Below are positions 52,702-64,000 of a stretch of 64,000 nt of DNA, piece by piece. The position numbers and the translations under genes were made by a program. The notes beneath the pieces were generated by a model. That model ran no database searches. It was not told where the DNA came from and saw only the letters and a list, made by a program, of their open reading frames with translations. Numbering within the stretch: the first letter of the stretch is position 1; each line of letters opens with the position of its first letter. The stretch comes from Tridacna crocea (lineage: Eukaryota; Mollusca; Bivalvia; Cardiida; Cardiidae), in assembly GCA_943736015.1 (NCBI GenBank), contig OX031068.1, forward strand, positions 27,412,296 to 27,476,295. Direction: 5' to 3'.

Positions 52702-54584
52702 TTGTATATTTATGCTAATTTTTCGGGTCATTTTTCGGGTCATTTCGGCCTATTTTATGGTCAACAAGGATCAGACACCTGCACCAAGACCCCTTTTTCC
52801 AGAGTTTCAATCCTTAACTCTGCCGTTTTATCTTTTTTATCTATTTTAATCATTAGTTATTCTTACATCTTGTTGTATTCTTTTGGTCTATTTTTCGGAT
52901 CACTTAAGCCTATTCTATGGTAAAGAGGGATAAGACACCTGCACCAAGACCCCTTTTTTCAGAGTTTGAAATCTCAGCTTTGCCATTCTATCTTTTTTTT
53001 TTCATCTATTTCAATTATTAGTTATTCTTACATATTACTGTATTTTATTGGCCTAATTCTAAATACTTCAAACAAGAAAATGTTTTGTGAAAAAAGTTTA
53101 TGCAACAGCAACCAGTTGCTTCTTTTTTAATTTCATATTTTTGCACGGTGTTTAAACATAACATCGACTCCTGACTCACGCAGTCACCAAAACCGTTTCA
53201 ATGTTTCGGTGACCCTGGTAAAGAAAACGGAAAAATTTGGTTTACCTTTCTTTGCTTTGTGCAATAGGTATTGGTTGCCTCCGAAAGTGTCAAAGTCGGC
53301 CTTATGATTTCATGTGCAGCACCTAATAGTCGCGTATGGTAGTCATCATAACCAATTCAATGGTCCTAGCAAGAGAAAAGGAAACAAACAAAAAAAATTC
53401 CCTATATTTGACTTAAGCAACAGGTGTCGTCTGCTACGAAATTTGTCGCAAGTCGATTTTCCATGTTTTCGGGGGTGCGTAACTGGTACACGAGTCAGTG
53501 GTCAACGTAACTGGCTTTCTCATCACTGTATGAAGGGATTGAAAAAATAATAATAAAAAAAAAAAAAAAAAAAAAATTAGTTCCCTTTGCTTGATTTTTG
53601 TCTTTTTTAGCCACTTGTGACACTGTTTTCTGGGATTTCTACACTATACATTGATAATCTTTGCTTATTTAAAGGATTAATGGGTGCAATTCCTGAGTTA
53701 GTTACCAATTCAATGGTCCTAGTAATAGAAAAGGGGGAAGAAAAATCTCTATTTTTGACTTAGGCAACAGGTGTCGTCTGCTACGGAATGTGCCGCAAGT
53801 TGATTTTTCATGATTTCGCGGGTGCGTAACTGGCACCTACAAGGCGGTAGTCAACGTAACTGGGTTTCTTGTCATGGTAAAAGAGATTGAAAAAAAAAAA
53901 TAAAGGTTCCCTCTGTTTTATTTATGCAATAGGTAGGAGTTTTATTTATGCAATAGGAAAGAGTTGCTACTGAGAGTTTTCAGTCTTTTTTTGGCCACTT
54001 GTGACATTATTTTTTCTGGGTTTCTACACTGTACTTTGATCTTTGGTCATCTTTAAAGTATCAATGTACAGCATGGCATGAATTAGAAAAGCGAATCGAA
54101 TCAAGGGATATAGGAATCAGGGGAAGCTACTCTTGCACTCTTGCAAGGTGCTTGAAAAGACCAAAGCAAGGTCTTCTGCCACCCCGTTTTCTTAAGTTTG
54201 CGCCCATTGTCAGTGAAATCTGGCATGTGTGGATGGTTCAGGCATTGCAGTTTGCCTAGGACTGCATAAAAGCTTTCAAAGAAGACTTAAAATCCACTTT
54301 AATGCCGATTTTTGCTCAATGTTTTCTATCGATATTTTCGAGCGCCATTTCAAATTGCTTAAAGCTTTTTAATTGGCTGATCCTGGGGGTGTGTCTGCGA
54401 TTTGATTAGCTGATTGGGCCTAATCTGAATTTCATAGGGCTTTTCTGATTGGACGATTTCAGAGAGGGCTGTGATTTGATTGGCTCATTGGATACCGTTA
54501 TGATTTCCTAAAAGCCTTCCTGATTGGACGATTTCAGAGAGGGCAGAGATTTGATTGGCTGATCAAAAAGGGGGGGGAGAATGT
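52702..54584. repeat. Array unit 4
   Basis: 1883 bp. Carries CTTTTTAATTGG like units 3 and 5 but TGTGTGGATGG unlike them; has TTGATAATCTTTGC where others have TTGATCATC. Confidence 0.95.
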
Positions 54585-55435
54585 TTGTATATTTATGCTA
54601 ATTTTTCGGGTCATTTTTCGGGTCATTTCGGCCTATTTTATGGTCAACAAGGATCAGACACCTGCACCAAGACCCCTTTTTCCAGAGTTTCAATCCTTAA
54701 CTCTGCCGTTTTATCTTTTTTATCTATTTTAATCATTAGTTATTCTTACATCTTGTTGTATTCTTTTGGTCTATTTTTCGGATCACTTAAGCCTATTCTA
54801 TGGTAAAGAGGGATAAGACACCTGCACCAAGACCCCTTTTTTCAGAGTTTGAAATCTCAGCTTTGCCATTCTATCTTTTTTTTTTCATCTATTTCAATTA
54901 TTAGTTATTCTTACATATTACTGTATTTTATTGGCCTAATTCTAAATACTTCAAACAAGAAAATGTTTTGTGAAAAAAGTTTATGCAACAGCAACCAGTT
55001 GCTTCTTTTTTAATTTCATATTTTTGCACGGTGTTTAAACATAACATCGACTCCTGACTCACGCAGTCACCAAAACCGTTTCAATGTTTCGGTGACCCTG
55101 GTAAAGAAAACGGAAAAATTTGGTTTACCTTTCTTTGCTTTGTGCAATAGGTATTGGTTGCCTCCGAAAGTGTCAAAGTCGGCCTTATGATTTCATGTGC
55201 AGCACCTAATAGATGCGTATGGTAGTCATCATAACCAATTCAATGGTCCTAGCAAGAGAAAAGGAAACAAACAAAAAAAATTCCCTATATTTGACTTAAG
55301 CAACAGGTGTCGTCTGCTACGAAATTTGTCGCAAGTCGATTTTCCATGTTTTCGGGGGTGCGTAACTGGTACACGAGTCAGTGGTCAACGTAACTGGCTT
55401 TCTCATCACTGTATGAAGGGATTGAAAAAATAATA

Positions 55436-55469
<34 letters not shown>

Positions 55470-56474
55470 CCCTTTGCTTGATTTTTGTCTTTTTTAGCCA
55501 CTTGTGACACTGTTTTCTGGGATTTCTACACTATACATTGATCATCTTTGCTTATTTAAAGGATTAATGGGTGCAATTCCTGAGTTAGTTACCAATTCAA
55601 TGGTCCTAGTAATAGAAAAGGGGGAAGAAAAATCTCTATTTTTGACTTAGGCAACAGGTGTCGTCTGCTACGGAATGTGCCGCAAGTTGATTTTTCATGA
55701 TTTCGCGGGTGCGTAACTGGCACCTACAAGGCGGTAGTCAACGTAACTGGGTTTCTTGTCATGGTAAAAGAGATTGAAAAAAAAAAAAAATAAAGGTTCC
55801 CTCTGTTTTATTTATGCAATAGGTAGGAGTTTTATTTATGCAATAGGAAAGAGTTGCTACTGAGAGTTTTCAGTCTTTTTTTGGCCACTTGTGACATTAT
55901 TTTTTCTGGGTTTCTACACTGTACTTTGATCTTTGGTCATCTTTAAAGTATCAATGTACAGCATGGCATGAATTAGAAAAGCGAATCGAATCAAGGGATA
56001 TAGGAATCAGGGGAAGCTACTCTTGCACTCTTGCAAGGTGCTTGAAAAGACCAAAGCAAGGTCTTCTGCCACCCCGTTTTCTTAAGTTTGTGCCCATTGT
56101 CAGTGAAATCTGGCATGTGTAGATGGTTCAGGCATTGCAGTTTGCCTAGGACTGCATAAAAGCTTTCAAAGAAGACTTAAAATCCACTTTAATGCCGATT
56201 TTTGCTCAATGTTTTCTATCGATATTTTCGAGCGCCATTTCAAATTGCTTAAAGCTTTTTAATTGGCTGATCCTGGGGGTGTGTCTGCGATTTGATTAGC
56301 TGATTGGGCCTAATCTGAATTTCATAGGGCTTTTCTGATTGGACGATTTCAGAGAGGGCTGTGATTTGATTGGCTCATTGGATACCGTTATGATTTCCTA
56401 AAAGCCTTCCTGATTGGACGATTTCAGAGAGGGCAGAGATTTGATTGGCTGATCAAAAAGGGGGGTGAGAATGT
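54585..56474. repeat. Array unit 5
   Basis: 1890 bp. Private change AATAGATGCGTATGG; long A-run at 55438-55467; shares TGTGTAGATGG with unit 3. G-run broken to GGGGGGTGAG at its right edge. Confidence 0.95.
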
Positions 56475-58356
56475 TTGTATATTTATGCTAATTTTTCGGG
56501 TCATTTTTCGGGTCATTTCGGCCTATTTTATGGTCAACAAGGATCAGACACCTGCACCAAGACCCCTTTTTCCAGAGTTTCAATCCTTAACTCTGCCGTT
56601 TTATCTTTTTTATCTATTTTAATCATTAGTTATTCTTACATCTTGTTGTATTCTTTTGGTCTATTTTTCGGATCACTTAAGCCTATTCTATGGTAAAGAG
56701 GGATAAGACACCTGCACCAAGACCCCTTTTTTCAGAGTTTGAAATCTCAGCTTTGCCATTCTATCTTTTTTTTTTCATCCATTTCAATTATTAGTTATTC
56801 TTACATATTACTGTATTTTATTGGCCTAATTCTATATACTTCAAACAAGAAAATGTTTTGTGAAAAAAGTTTATGCAACAGCAACCAGTTGCTTCTTTTT
56901 TAATTTCATATTTTTGCAGGGTGTTTAAACATAACATCGACTCCTGACTCACGCAGTCACCAAAACCGTTTCAATGTTTCGGTGACCCTGGTAAAGAAAA
57001 CGGAAAAATTTGGTTTACCTTTCTTTGCTTTGTGCAATAGGTATTGGTTGCCTCCGAAAGTGTCAAAGTCGGCCTTATGATTTCATGTGCAGCACCTAAT
57101 AGTCGCGTATGGTAGTCATCATAACCAATTCAATGGTCCTAGCAAGAGAAAAGGAAACAAACAAAAAAAATTCCCTATATTTGACTTAAGCAACAGGTGT
57201 CGTCTGCTACGAAATTTGTCGCAAGTCGATTTTCCATGTTTTCGGGGGTGCGTAACTGGTACACGAGTCAGTGGTCAACGTAACTGGCTTTCTCATCACT
57301 GTATGAAGGGATTGAAAAAATAATAATAATAAAAAAAAAACAAACAAAATTAGTTCCCTTTGCTTGATTTTTGTCTTTTTTAGCCACTTGTGACACTGTT
57401 TTCTGGGATTTCTACACTATACATTGATCATCTTTGCTTATTTAAAGGATTAATGGGTGCAATTCCTGAGTTAGTTACCAATTCAATGGTCCTAGTAATA
57501 GAAAAGGGGGAAGAAAAATCTCTATTTTTGACTTAGGCAACAGGTGTCGTCTGCTACGGAATGTGCCGCAAGTTGATTTTTCATGATTTCGCGGGTGCGT
57601 AACTGGCACCTACAAGGCGGTAGTCAACGTAACTGGGTTTCTTGTCATGGTGAAAGAGATTGAAAAACAAAAATAAAGGTTCCCTCTGTTTTATTTATGC
57701 AATAGGTAGGAGTTTTATTTATGCAATAGGAAAGAGTTGCTACTGAGAGTTTTCAGTCTTTTTTTGGCCACTTGTGACATTATTTTTTCTGGGTTTCTAC
57801 ACTGTACTTTGATCTTTGGTCATCTTTAAAGTATCAATGTACAGCATGGCATGAATTAGAAAAGCGAATCGAATCAAGGGATATAGGAATCAGGGGAAGC
57901 TACTCTTGCACTCTTGCAAGGTGCTTGAAAAGACCAAAGCAAGGTCTTCTGCCACCCCGTTTTCTTAAGTTTGCGCCCATTGTCAGTGAAATCTGGCATG
58001 TGTGGATGGTTCAGGCATTGCAGCTTGCCTAGGACTGCATAAAAGCTTTCAAAGAAGACTTAAAATCCACTTTAATGCCGATTTTTGCTCAATGTTTTCT
58101 ATCGATATTTTCGAGCGCCATTTCAAATTGCTTAAAGCTTTGTGATTGGCTGATCCTGGGGGTGTGTCTGCGATTTGATTAGCTGATTGGGCCTAATCTG
58201 AATTTCATAGGGCTTTTCTGATTGGACGATTTCAGAGAGGGCTGTGATTTGATTGGCTCATTGGATACCGTTATGATTTCCTAAAAGCCCGATTGGACGA
58301 TTTCAGAGAGGGCAGAGATTTGATTGGCTGATCAAAAAGGGGGGGGGGGAGAATGT
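56475..58356. repeat. Array unit 6
   Basis: 1882 bp. First unit with TTTTGCAGGGTG (older units have GCACGG). Has a 6-bp loss in repeat C (AAAAGCCCGATTGG) shared only with unit 8. A-run interrupted by CAAACAAA. Confidence 0.95.
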
Positions 58357-60248
58357 TTGTATATTTATGCTAATTTTTCGGGTCATTTTTCGGGTCATTT
58401 CGGCCTATTTTATGGTCAACAAGGATCGGACACCTGCACCAAGACCCCTTTTTCCAGAGTTTCAATCCTTAACTCTGCCGTTTTATCTTTTTTATCTATT
58501 TTAATCATTAGTTATTCTTACATCTTGTTGTATTCTTTTGGTCTATTTTTCGGATCACTTAAGCCTATTCTATGGTAAAGAGGGATCAGACACCTGCACC
58601 AAGACCCCTTTTTTCAGAGTTTGAAATCTCAGCTTTGCCATTCTATCTTTTTTTTTTCATCTATTTCAATTATTAGTTATTCTTACATCTTACTGTATTT
58701 TATTGGCCTAATTCTAAATACTTCAAACAAGAAAATGTTTTGTGAAAAAAGTTTATGCAACAGCAACCAGTTGCTTCTTTTTTAATTTCATATTTTTGCA
58801 GGGTGTTTAAACATAACATCGACTCCTGACTCACGCAGTCACCAAAACCGTTTCAATGTTTCGGTGACCCTGGTAAAGAAAACGGAAAAATTTGGTTTAC
58901 CTTTCTTTGCTTTGTGCAATAGGTATTGGTTGCCTCCGAAAGTGTCAAAGTCGGCCTTATGATTTCATGTGCAGCACCTAATAGTCGCGTATGGTAGTCA
59001 TCATAACCAATTCAATGGTCCTAGCAAGAGAAAAGGAAACAAACAAAAAAAATTCCCTATATTTGACTTAAGCAACAGGTGTCGTCTGCTACGAAATTTG
59101 TCGCAAGTCGATTTTCCATGTTTTCGGGGGTGCGTAACTGGTACACGAGTCAGTGGTCAACGTAACTGGCTTTCTCATCACTGTATGAAGGGATTGAAAA
59201 AATAATAATAATAAAAAAAAAAAAAAAAAAAAATTAGTTCCCTTTGCTTGATTTTTGTCTTTTTTAGCCACTTGTGACACTGTTTTCTGGGATTTCTACA
59301 CTATACATTGATCATCTTTGCTTATTTAAAGGATTAATGGGTGCAATTCCTGAGTTAGTTACCAATTCAATGGTCCTAGTAATAGAAAAGGAGGAAGAAA
59401 AATCTCTATTTTTGACTTAGGCAACAGGTGTCGTGTGCTACGGAATGTGCCGCAAGTTGATTTTTCATGATTTCGCGGGTGCGTAACTGGCACCTACAAG
59501 GCGGTAGTCAACGTAACTGGGTTTCTTGTCATGGTAAAAGAGATTGAAAAAAAAAAAATAAAGGTTCCCTCTGTTTTAATTATGCAATAGGTAGGAGTTT
59601 TATTTATGCAATAGGAAAGAGTTGCTACTGAGAGTTTTCAGTCTTTTTTTGGCCACTTGTGACATTATTTTTTCTGGGTTTCTACACTGTACTTTGATCT
59701 TTGGTCATCTTTAAAGTATCAATGTACAGCATGGCATGAATTAGAAAAGCGAATCGAATCAAGGGATATAGGAATCAGGGGAAGCCACTCTTGCACTCTT
59801 GCAAGGTGCTTGAAAAGACCAAAGCAAGGTCTTCTGCCATCCCGTTTTCTTAAGTTTGCGCCCATTGTCAGTGAAATCTGGCATGTGTGGATGGTTCAGG
59901 CATTTCAGTTTGCCTAGGACTGCATAAAAGCTTTCAAAGAAGACTTAAAATCCACTTTAATGCCGATTTTTGCTCAATGTTTTCTATCGATATTTTCGAG
60001 CGCCATTTCGAATTGCTTAAAGCTTTGTGATTGGCTGATCCTGGGGGTGTGTCTGCGATTTGATTAGCTGATTGGGCCTAATCTGAATTTTATAGGGCTT
60101 TTCTGATTAGACGATTTCAGAGAGGGCTGTGATTTGATTGGCTCATTGGATACCGTTATGATTTCCTAAAAGCCTTCCTAATTGGACGATTTCAGAGAGG
60201 GCAGAGATTTGATTGGATGATCAAAAAGTGGGGGGGGGGGGAGAATGT
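58357..60248. repeat. Array unit 7
   Basis: 1892 bp. Shares AAGGATCGGAC, GGAAGCCACTC, TGCCATCCCG and GGCATTTCAG with unit 9 but not with unit 8. The G-run at its right edge is the longest and preceded by a T. Confidence 0.95.
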
Positions 60249-62127
60249 TTGTATATTTATGCTAATTTTTCGGGTCATTTTTCGGGTCATTTCGGCCTAT
60301 TTTATGGTCAACAAGGATCAGACACCTGCACCAAGACCCCTTTTTCCAGAGTTTCAATCCTTAACTCTGCCGTTTTATCTTTTTTATCTATTTTAATCAT
60401 TAGTTATTCTTACATCTTGTTGTATTCTTTTGGTCTATTTTTCGGATCATTTAATCCTATTCTATATTAAAGAGGGATCAGACACCTGCACCAAGACCCC
60501 TTTTTTCAGAGTTTGAAATCTCAGCTTTGCCATTCTATCTTTTTTTTTTCATCTATTTCAATTATTAGTTATTCTTACATCTTACTGTATTTTATTGGCC
60601 TAATTCTAAATACTTCAAACAAGAAAATGTTTTGTGAAAAAAGTTTATGCAACAGCAACCAGTTGCTTCTTTTTTAATTTCATATTTTTGCAGGGTGTTT
60701 AAACATAACATCGACTCCTGACTCACGCAGTCACCAAAACCGTTTCAATGTTTCGGTGACCCTGGTAAAGAAAACGGAAAAATTTGGTTTACCTTTCTTT
60801 GCTTTGTGCAATAGGTATCGGTTGCCTCCGAAAGTGTCAAAGTCGGCCTTATGATTTCATGTGCAGCACCTAATAGTTGCGTATGGTAGTCATCATAACC
60901 AATTCAATGGTCCTAGCAAGAGAAAAGGAAACAAACAAAAAAAATTCCCTATATTTGACTTAAGCAACAGGTGTCGTCTGCTACGAAATTTGTCGCAAGT
61001 CGATTTTCCATGTTTTCGGGGGTGCGTAACTGGTACACGAGTCAGTGGTCAACGTAACTGGCTTTCTCATCACTGTATGAAGGGATTGAAAAAATAATAA
61101 TAATAAAAAAAAAAAAAAAAAATTAGTTCCCTTTGCTTGATTTTTGTCTTTTTTAGCCACTTGTGACACTGTTTTCTGGGATTTCTACACTATACATTGA
61201 TCATCTTTGCTTATTTAAAGGATTAATGGGTGCAATTCCTGAGTTAGTTACCAATTCAATGGTCCTAGTAATAGAAAAGGGGGAAGAAAAATCACTATTT
61301 TTGACTTAAGCAACAGGTGTCGTCTGCTATGGAATGTGCCGCAAGTTGATTTTTCATGATTTCGCGGGTGCGTAACTGGCACCTACAAGGCGGTAGTCAA
61401 CGTAACTGGGTTTCTTGTCATGGTAAAAGAGATTGAAAAAAAAAAATAAAGGTTCCCTCTGTTTTATTTATGCAATAGGTAGGAGTTTTATTTATGCAAT
61501 AGGAAAGAGTTGCTACTGAGAGTTTTCAGTCTTTTTTTGGCCACTTGTGACATTATTTTTTCTGGGTTTCTACACTGTACTTTGATCTTTGGTCATCTTT
61601 AAAGTATCAATGTACAGCATGGCATGAATTAGAAAAGCGAATCGAATCAAGGGATATAGGAATCAGGGGAAGCTACTCTTGCACTCTTGCAAGGTGCTTG
61701 AAAAGACCAAAGCAAGGTCTTCTGCCACCCCGTTTTCTTAAGTTTGCGCCCATTGTCAGTGAAATCTGGCATGTGTGGATGGTTCAGGCATTGCAGTTTG
61801 CCTAGGACTGCATAAAAGCTTTCAAAGAAGACTTAAAATCCACTTTAATGCCGATTTTTGCTCAATGTTTTCTATCGATATTTTCGAGCGCCATTTCAAA
61901 TTGCTTAAAGCTTTGTGATTGGCTGATCCTGGGGGTGTGTCTGCGATTTGATTAGCTGATTGGGCCTAATCTGAATTTCATAGGGCTTTTCTGATTGGAC
62001 GATTTCAGAGAGGGCTGTGATTTGATTGGCTCATTGGATACCGTTATGATTTCCTAAAAGCCCGATTGGACGATTTCAGAGAGGGCAGAGATTTGATTGG
62101 CTGATCAAAAAGGGGGGGGGAGAATGT
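60249..62127. repeat. Array unit 8
   Basis: 1879 bp. Private changes include CATTTAATCCTATTCTATATT in repeat A and AATAGTTGCGTATGG. Ends with the 6-bp loss in repeat C shared with unit 6. Confidence 0.95.
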
Positions 62128-63721
62128 TTGTATATTTATGCTAATTTTTCGGGTCATTTTTCGGGTCATTTCGGCCTATTTTATGGTCAACAAGGATCGG
62201 ACACCTGCACCAAGACCCCTTTTTCCAGAGTTTCAATCCTTAACTCTGCCGTTTTATCTTTTTTATCTATTTTAATCATTAGTTATTCTTACATCTTGTT
62301 GTATTCTTTTGGTCTATTTTTCGGATCACTTAAGCCTATTCTATGGTAAAGAGGGATCAGACACCTGCACCAAGACCCCTTTTTTCAGAGTTTGAAATCT
62401 CAGCTTTGCCATTCTATCTTTTTTTTTTCATCTATTTCAATTATTAGTTATTCTTACATCTTACTGTATTTTATTGGCCTAATTCTAAATACTTCAAACA
62501 AGAAAATGTTTTGTGAAAAAAGTTTATGCAACAGCAACCAGTTGCTTCTTTTTTAATTTCATATTTTTGCAGGGTGTTTAAACATAACATCGACTCCTGA
62601 CTCACGCAGTCACCAAAACCGTTTCAATGTTTCGGTGACCCTGGTAAAGAAAACGGAAAAATTTGGTTTACCTTTCTTTGCTTTGTGCAATAGGTATTGG
62701 TTGCCTCCGAAAGTGTCAAAGTCGGCCTTATGATTTCATGTGCAGCACCTAATAGTCGCGTATGGTAGTCATCATAACCAATTCAATGGTCCTAGCAAGA
62801 GAAAAGGAAACAAACAAAAAAAATTCCCTATATTTGACTTAAGCAACAGATGTCGTCTGCTACGAAATTTGTCGCAAGTCGATTTTCCATGTTTTCGGGG
62901 GTGCGTAACTGGTACACGAGTCAGTGGTCAACGTAACTGGCTTTCTCATCACTGTATGAAGGGATTGAAAAAATAATAATAATAAAAAAAAAAAAAAAAA
63001 AAAATTAGTTCCCTTTGCTTGATTTTTGTCTTTTTTAGCCACTTGTGACACTGTTTTCTGGGATTTCTACACTATACATTGATCATCTTTGCTTATTTAA
63101 CGGATTAATGGGTGCAATTCCTGAGTTAGTTACCAATTCAATGGTCCTAGTAATAGAAAAGGGGGAAGAAAAATCTCTATTTTTGACTTAGGCAACAGGT
63201 GTCGTCTGCTACGGAATGTGCCGCAAGTTGATTTTTCATGATTTCGCGGGTGCGTAACTGGCACCTACAAGGCGGTAGTCAACGTAACTGGGTTTCTTGT
63301 CATGGTAAAAGAGATTGAAAAAAAAAAAATAAAGGTTCCCTCTGTTTTATTTATGCAATAGGTAGGAGTTTTATTTATGCAATAGGAAAGAGTTGCTACT
63401 GAGAGTTTTCAGTCTTTTTTTGGCCACTTGTGACATTATTTTTTCTGGGTTTCTACACTGTACTTTGATCTTTGGTCATCTTTAAAGTATCAATGTACAG
63501 CATGGCATGAATTAGAAAAGCGAATCGAATCAAGGGATATAGGAATCAGGGGAAGCCACTCTTGCACTCTTGCAAGGTGCTTGAAAAGACCAAAGCAAGG
63601 TCTTCTGCCATCCCGTTTTCTTAAGTTTGCGCCCATTGTCAGTGAAATCTGGCATGTGTGGATGGTTCAGGCATTTCAGTTTGCCTAGGACTGCATAAAA
63701 GCTTTCAAAGAAGACTTAAAA
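62128..63721. repeat. Array unit 9, truncated on the right
   Basis: About 1594 bp, a close match to unit 7. It stops after AAGAAGACTTAAAA, before the C block, where non-array sequence (GGCATAATATGG) begins. Confidence 0.95.
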
Positions 63722-64000
63722 GGCATAATATGGTTTTAATTCACGCGTGAATTATTCGTTTTGTAAACATTGATTAAGGTCAATAGACGCTTGCAAAATT
63801 ATCCCAAGTCATTGAAACGAATGACAATACAAATATTCCTACGCGCACACGGAACTACTTTCGAACTTTCCCATGACCATTATAATATTGTTCAGGTTGT
63901 GGAAATGCACGTACAAGAAACGTTTTCAAATTGTTTTAAAATGCAATGCTTGAAAAATAAGGACGAAAAATGTTTATGCACCATAAAAAACGCGCTTGCA
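63722..64000. other. Non-array flank
   Basis: Single-copy sequence within the window. Contains a perfect 16-bp palindrome AATTCACGCGTGAATT (63738-63753) 17 bp after the array edge. No gene seen. Confidence 0.5.

Larger units (their letters stand above)
39576..63721. repeat. Macrosatellite: ~1.88-kb unit, nine copies plus a deleted one
   Basis: Anchored on the TTGTATATTTATGC motif, units start at 40530, 42386, 44279, 52702, 54585, 56475, 58357, 60249 and 62128, 1856-1893 bp apart (the 44279 unit is split by a 6.5-kb LINE). A deleted unit precedes them. Each unit holds: A, two ~160-bp repeats (TCAGACACCTGCACCAAGAC twice); B, two ~343-bp repeats (CAGGTGTCGTCTGCTACG twice); a unique block with GGCATGTGTGGATGG and GACTGCATAAAAGC; and C, three ~75-bp repeats rich in ATTGG. 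Units look about 98% identical by eye. The open frames inside them start at TTG or GTG, not ATG, and persist only because the DNA is repeated. The array ends abruptly after AAGACTTAAAA at 63721. Confidence 0.97.

Noticed and set aside
40500-62349. Conserved 73-85 aa frames repeated in every satellite unit (YIYANFSGHFSGHFG type)
   Set aside because: They open at TTG and not ATG, have no recognisable domain, and are similar only because the DNA units are near-identical. Frame-breaking variants are tolerated elsewhere in the unit. Not supported as genes.
41142-62976. Conserved 78-aa frames in every unit (QHLIVAYGSHHNQFNG type)
   Set aside because: They begin at GTG with an upstream in-frame stop and no ATG. 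The frame overlaps the B repeat, whose second copy does not keep it open. Treated as chance frames in repeated DNA.

Overview
The window looks like invertebrate nuclear DNA, most likely from a bivalve mollusc. It is AT-rich, has no bacterial gene organisation, and holds several repeats I recognise from bivalve genomes: a SINE core ending in an 'ATATAACTGAAATA...GGCGTGAAAC' type tail (21.2 kb, and on the minus strand at 32.4 kb), a ~143-bp diverged tandem repeat built on 'gacatgacccattttcaaac' (31.8-32.3 kb), and short 'gatcagactgcac' foldbacks. The species cannot be told from the sequence. Almost all of the window is repeats; I find no complete host protein gene.

Positions 1 to about 39.5 kb are a field of miniature DNA transposons. 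About 60 full, partial or decayed copies of one ~225-bp TTAA-flanked foldback family (called A here) lie here, with sister subfamilies B and C. Ends are C(C/T)C(A/T)TTACCA with TTAA duplications, and the middle is a near-perfect 60-70 bp palindrome around GCTGGTAACCAGC. Copies often abut and share one TTAA. Some carry other elements (a SINE at 6.45 kb, another foldback at 30.8 kb), and one sits inside a different DNA element (35.8 kb). Other elements here are a hAT-like MITE (0.65 kb), foldback family D (five copies), a 27-bp-TIR MITE (34.2 kb), several SINEs (6.5, 20.9, 21.2, 23.6, 29.9, 31.1, 32.4, 37.6 kb) and a 45-bp minisatellite (32.6 kb). The best host-gene candidate is a minus-strand first coding exon at 33387-33546 with an ATG and a strong GTAAGT splice donor. 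Two short ATG ORFs (15.9 and 38.2 kb) are weak candidates.

From 39576 to 63721 the window is a large tandem array: nine near-identical units of ~1.88 kb, the last one truncated, plus one internally deleted unit at the left edge. Each unit contains three nested tandem duplications (about 160, 343 and 75 bp). The 75-bp set makes a cluster of about eight ATTGG (inverted CCAAT) pentamers in ~190 bp. Variants alternate between units, giving a ~3.77-kb dimer pattern. No unit carries a convincing ATG-started gene, and no family A MITE lies inside the array.

One unit is interrupted by a nearly complete non-LTR retrotransposon (LINE of the I/Nimb/Jockey group, minus strand, 45253-51775) with a perfect 12-bp target duplication. 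ORF1 is a gag-like protein with three zinc knuckles. ORF2 has an AP-type endonuclease, reverse transcriptase, RNase H and a C-terminal CCHC motif. ORF2 has one in-frame stop. ORF1 and ORF2 share a frame and are separated by a single TAA.

The strand of a MITE is given as + when the CCCATTACCACACAAT-type end is on the left, - when the CTCTTTACCAAACGAC-type end is on the left.
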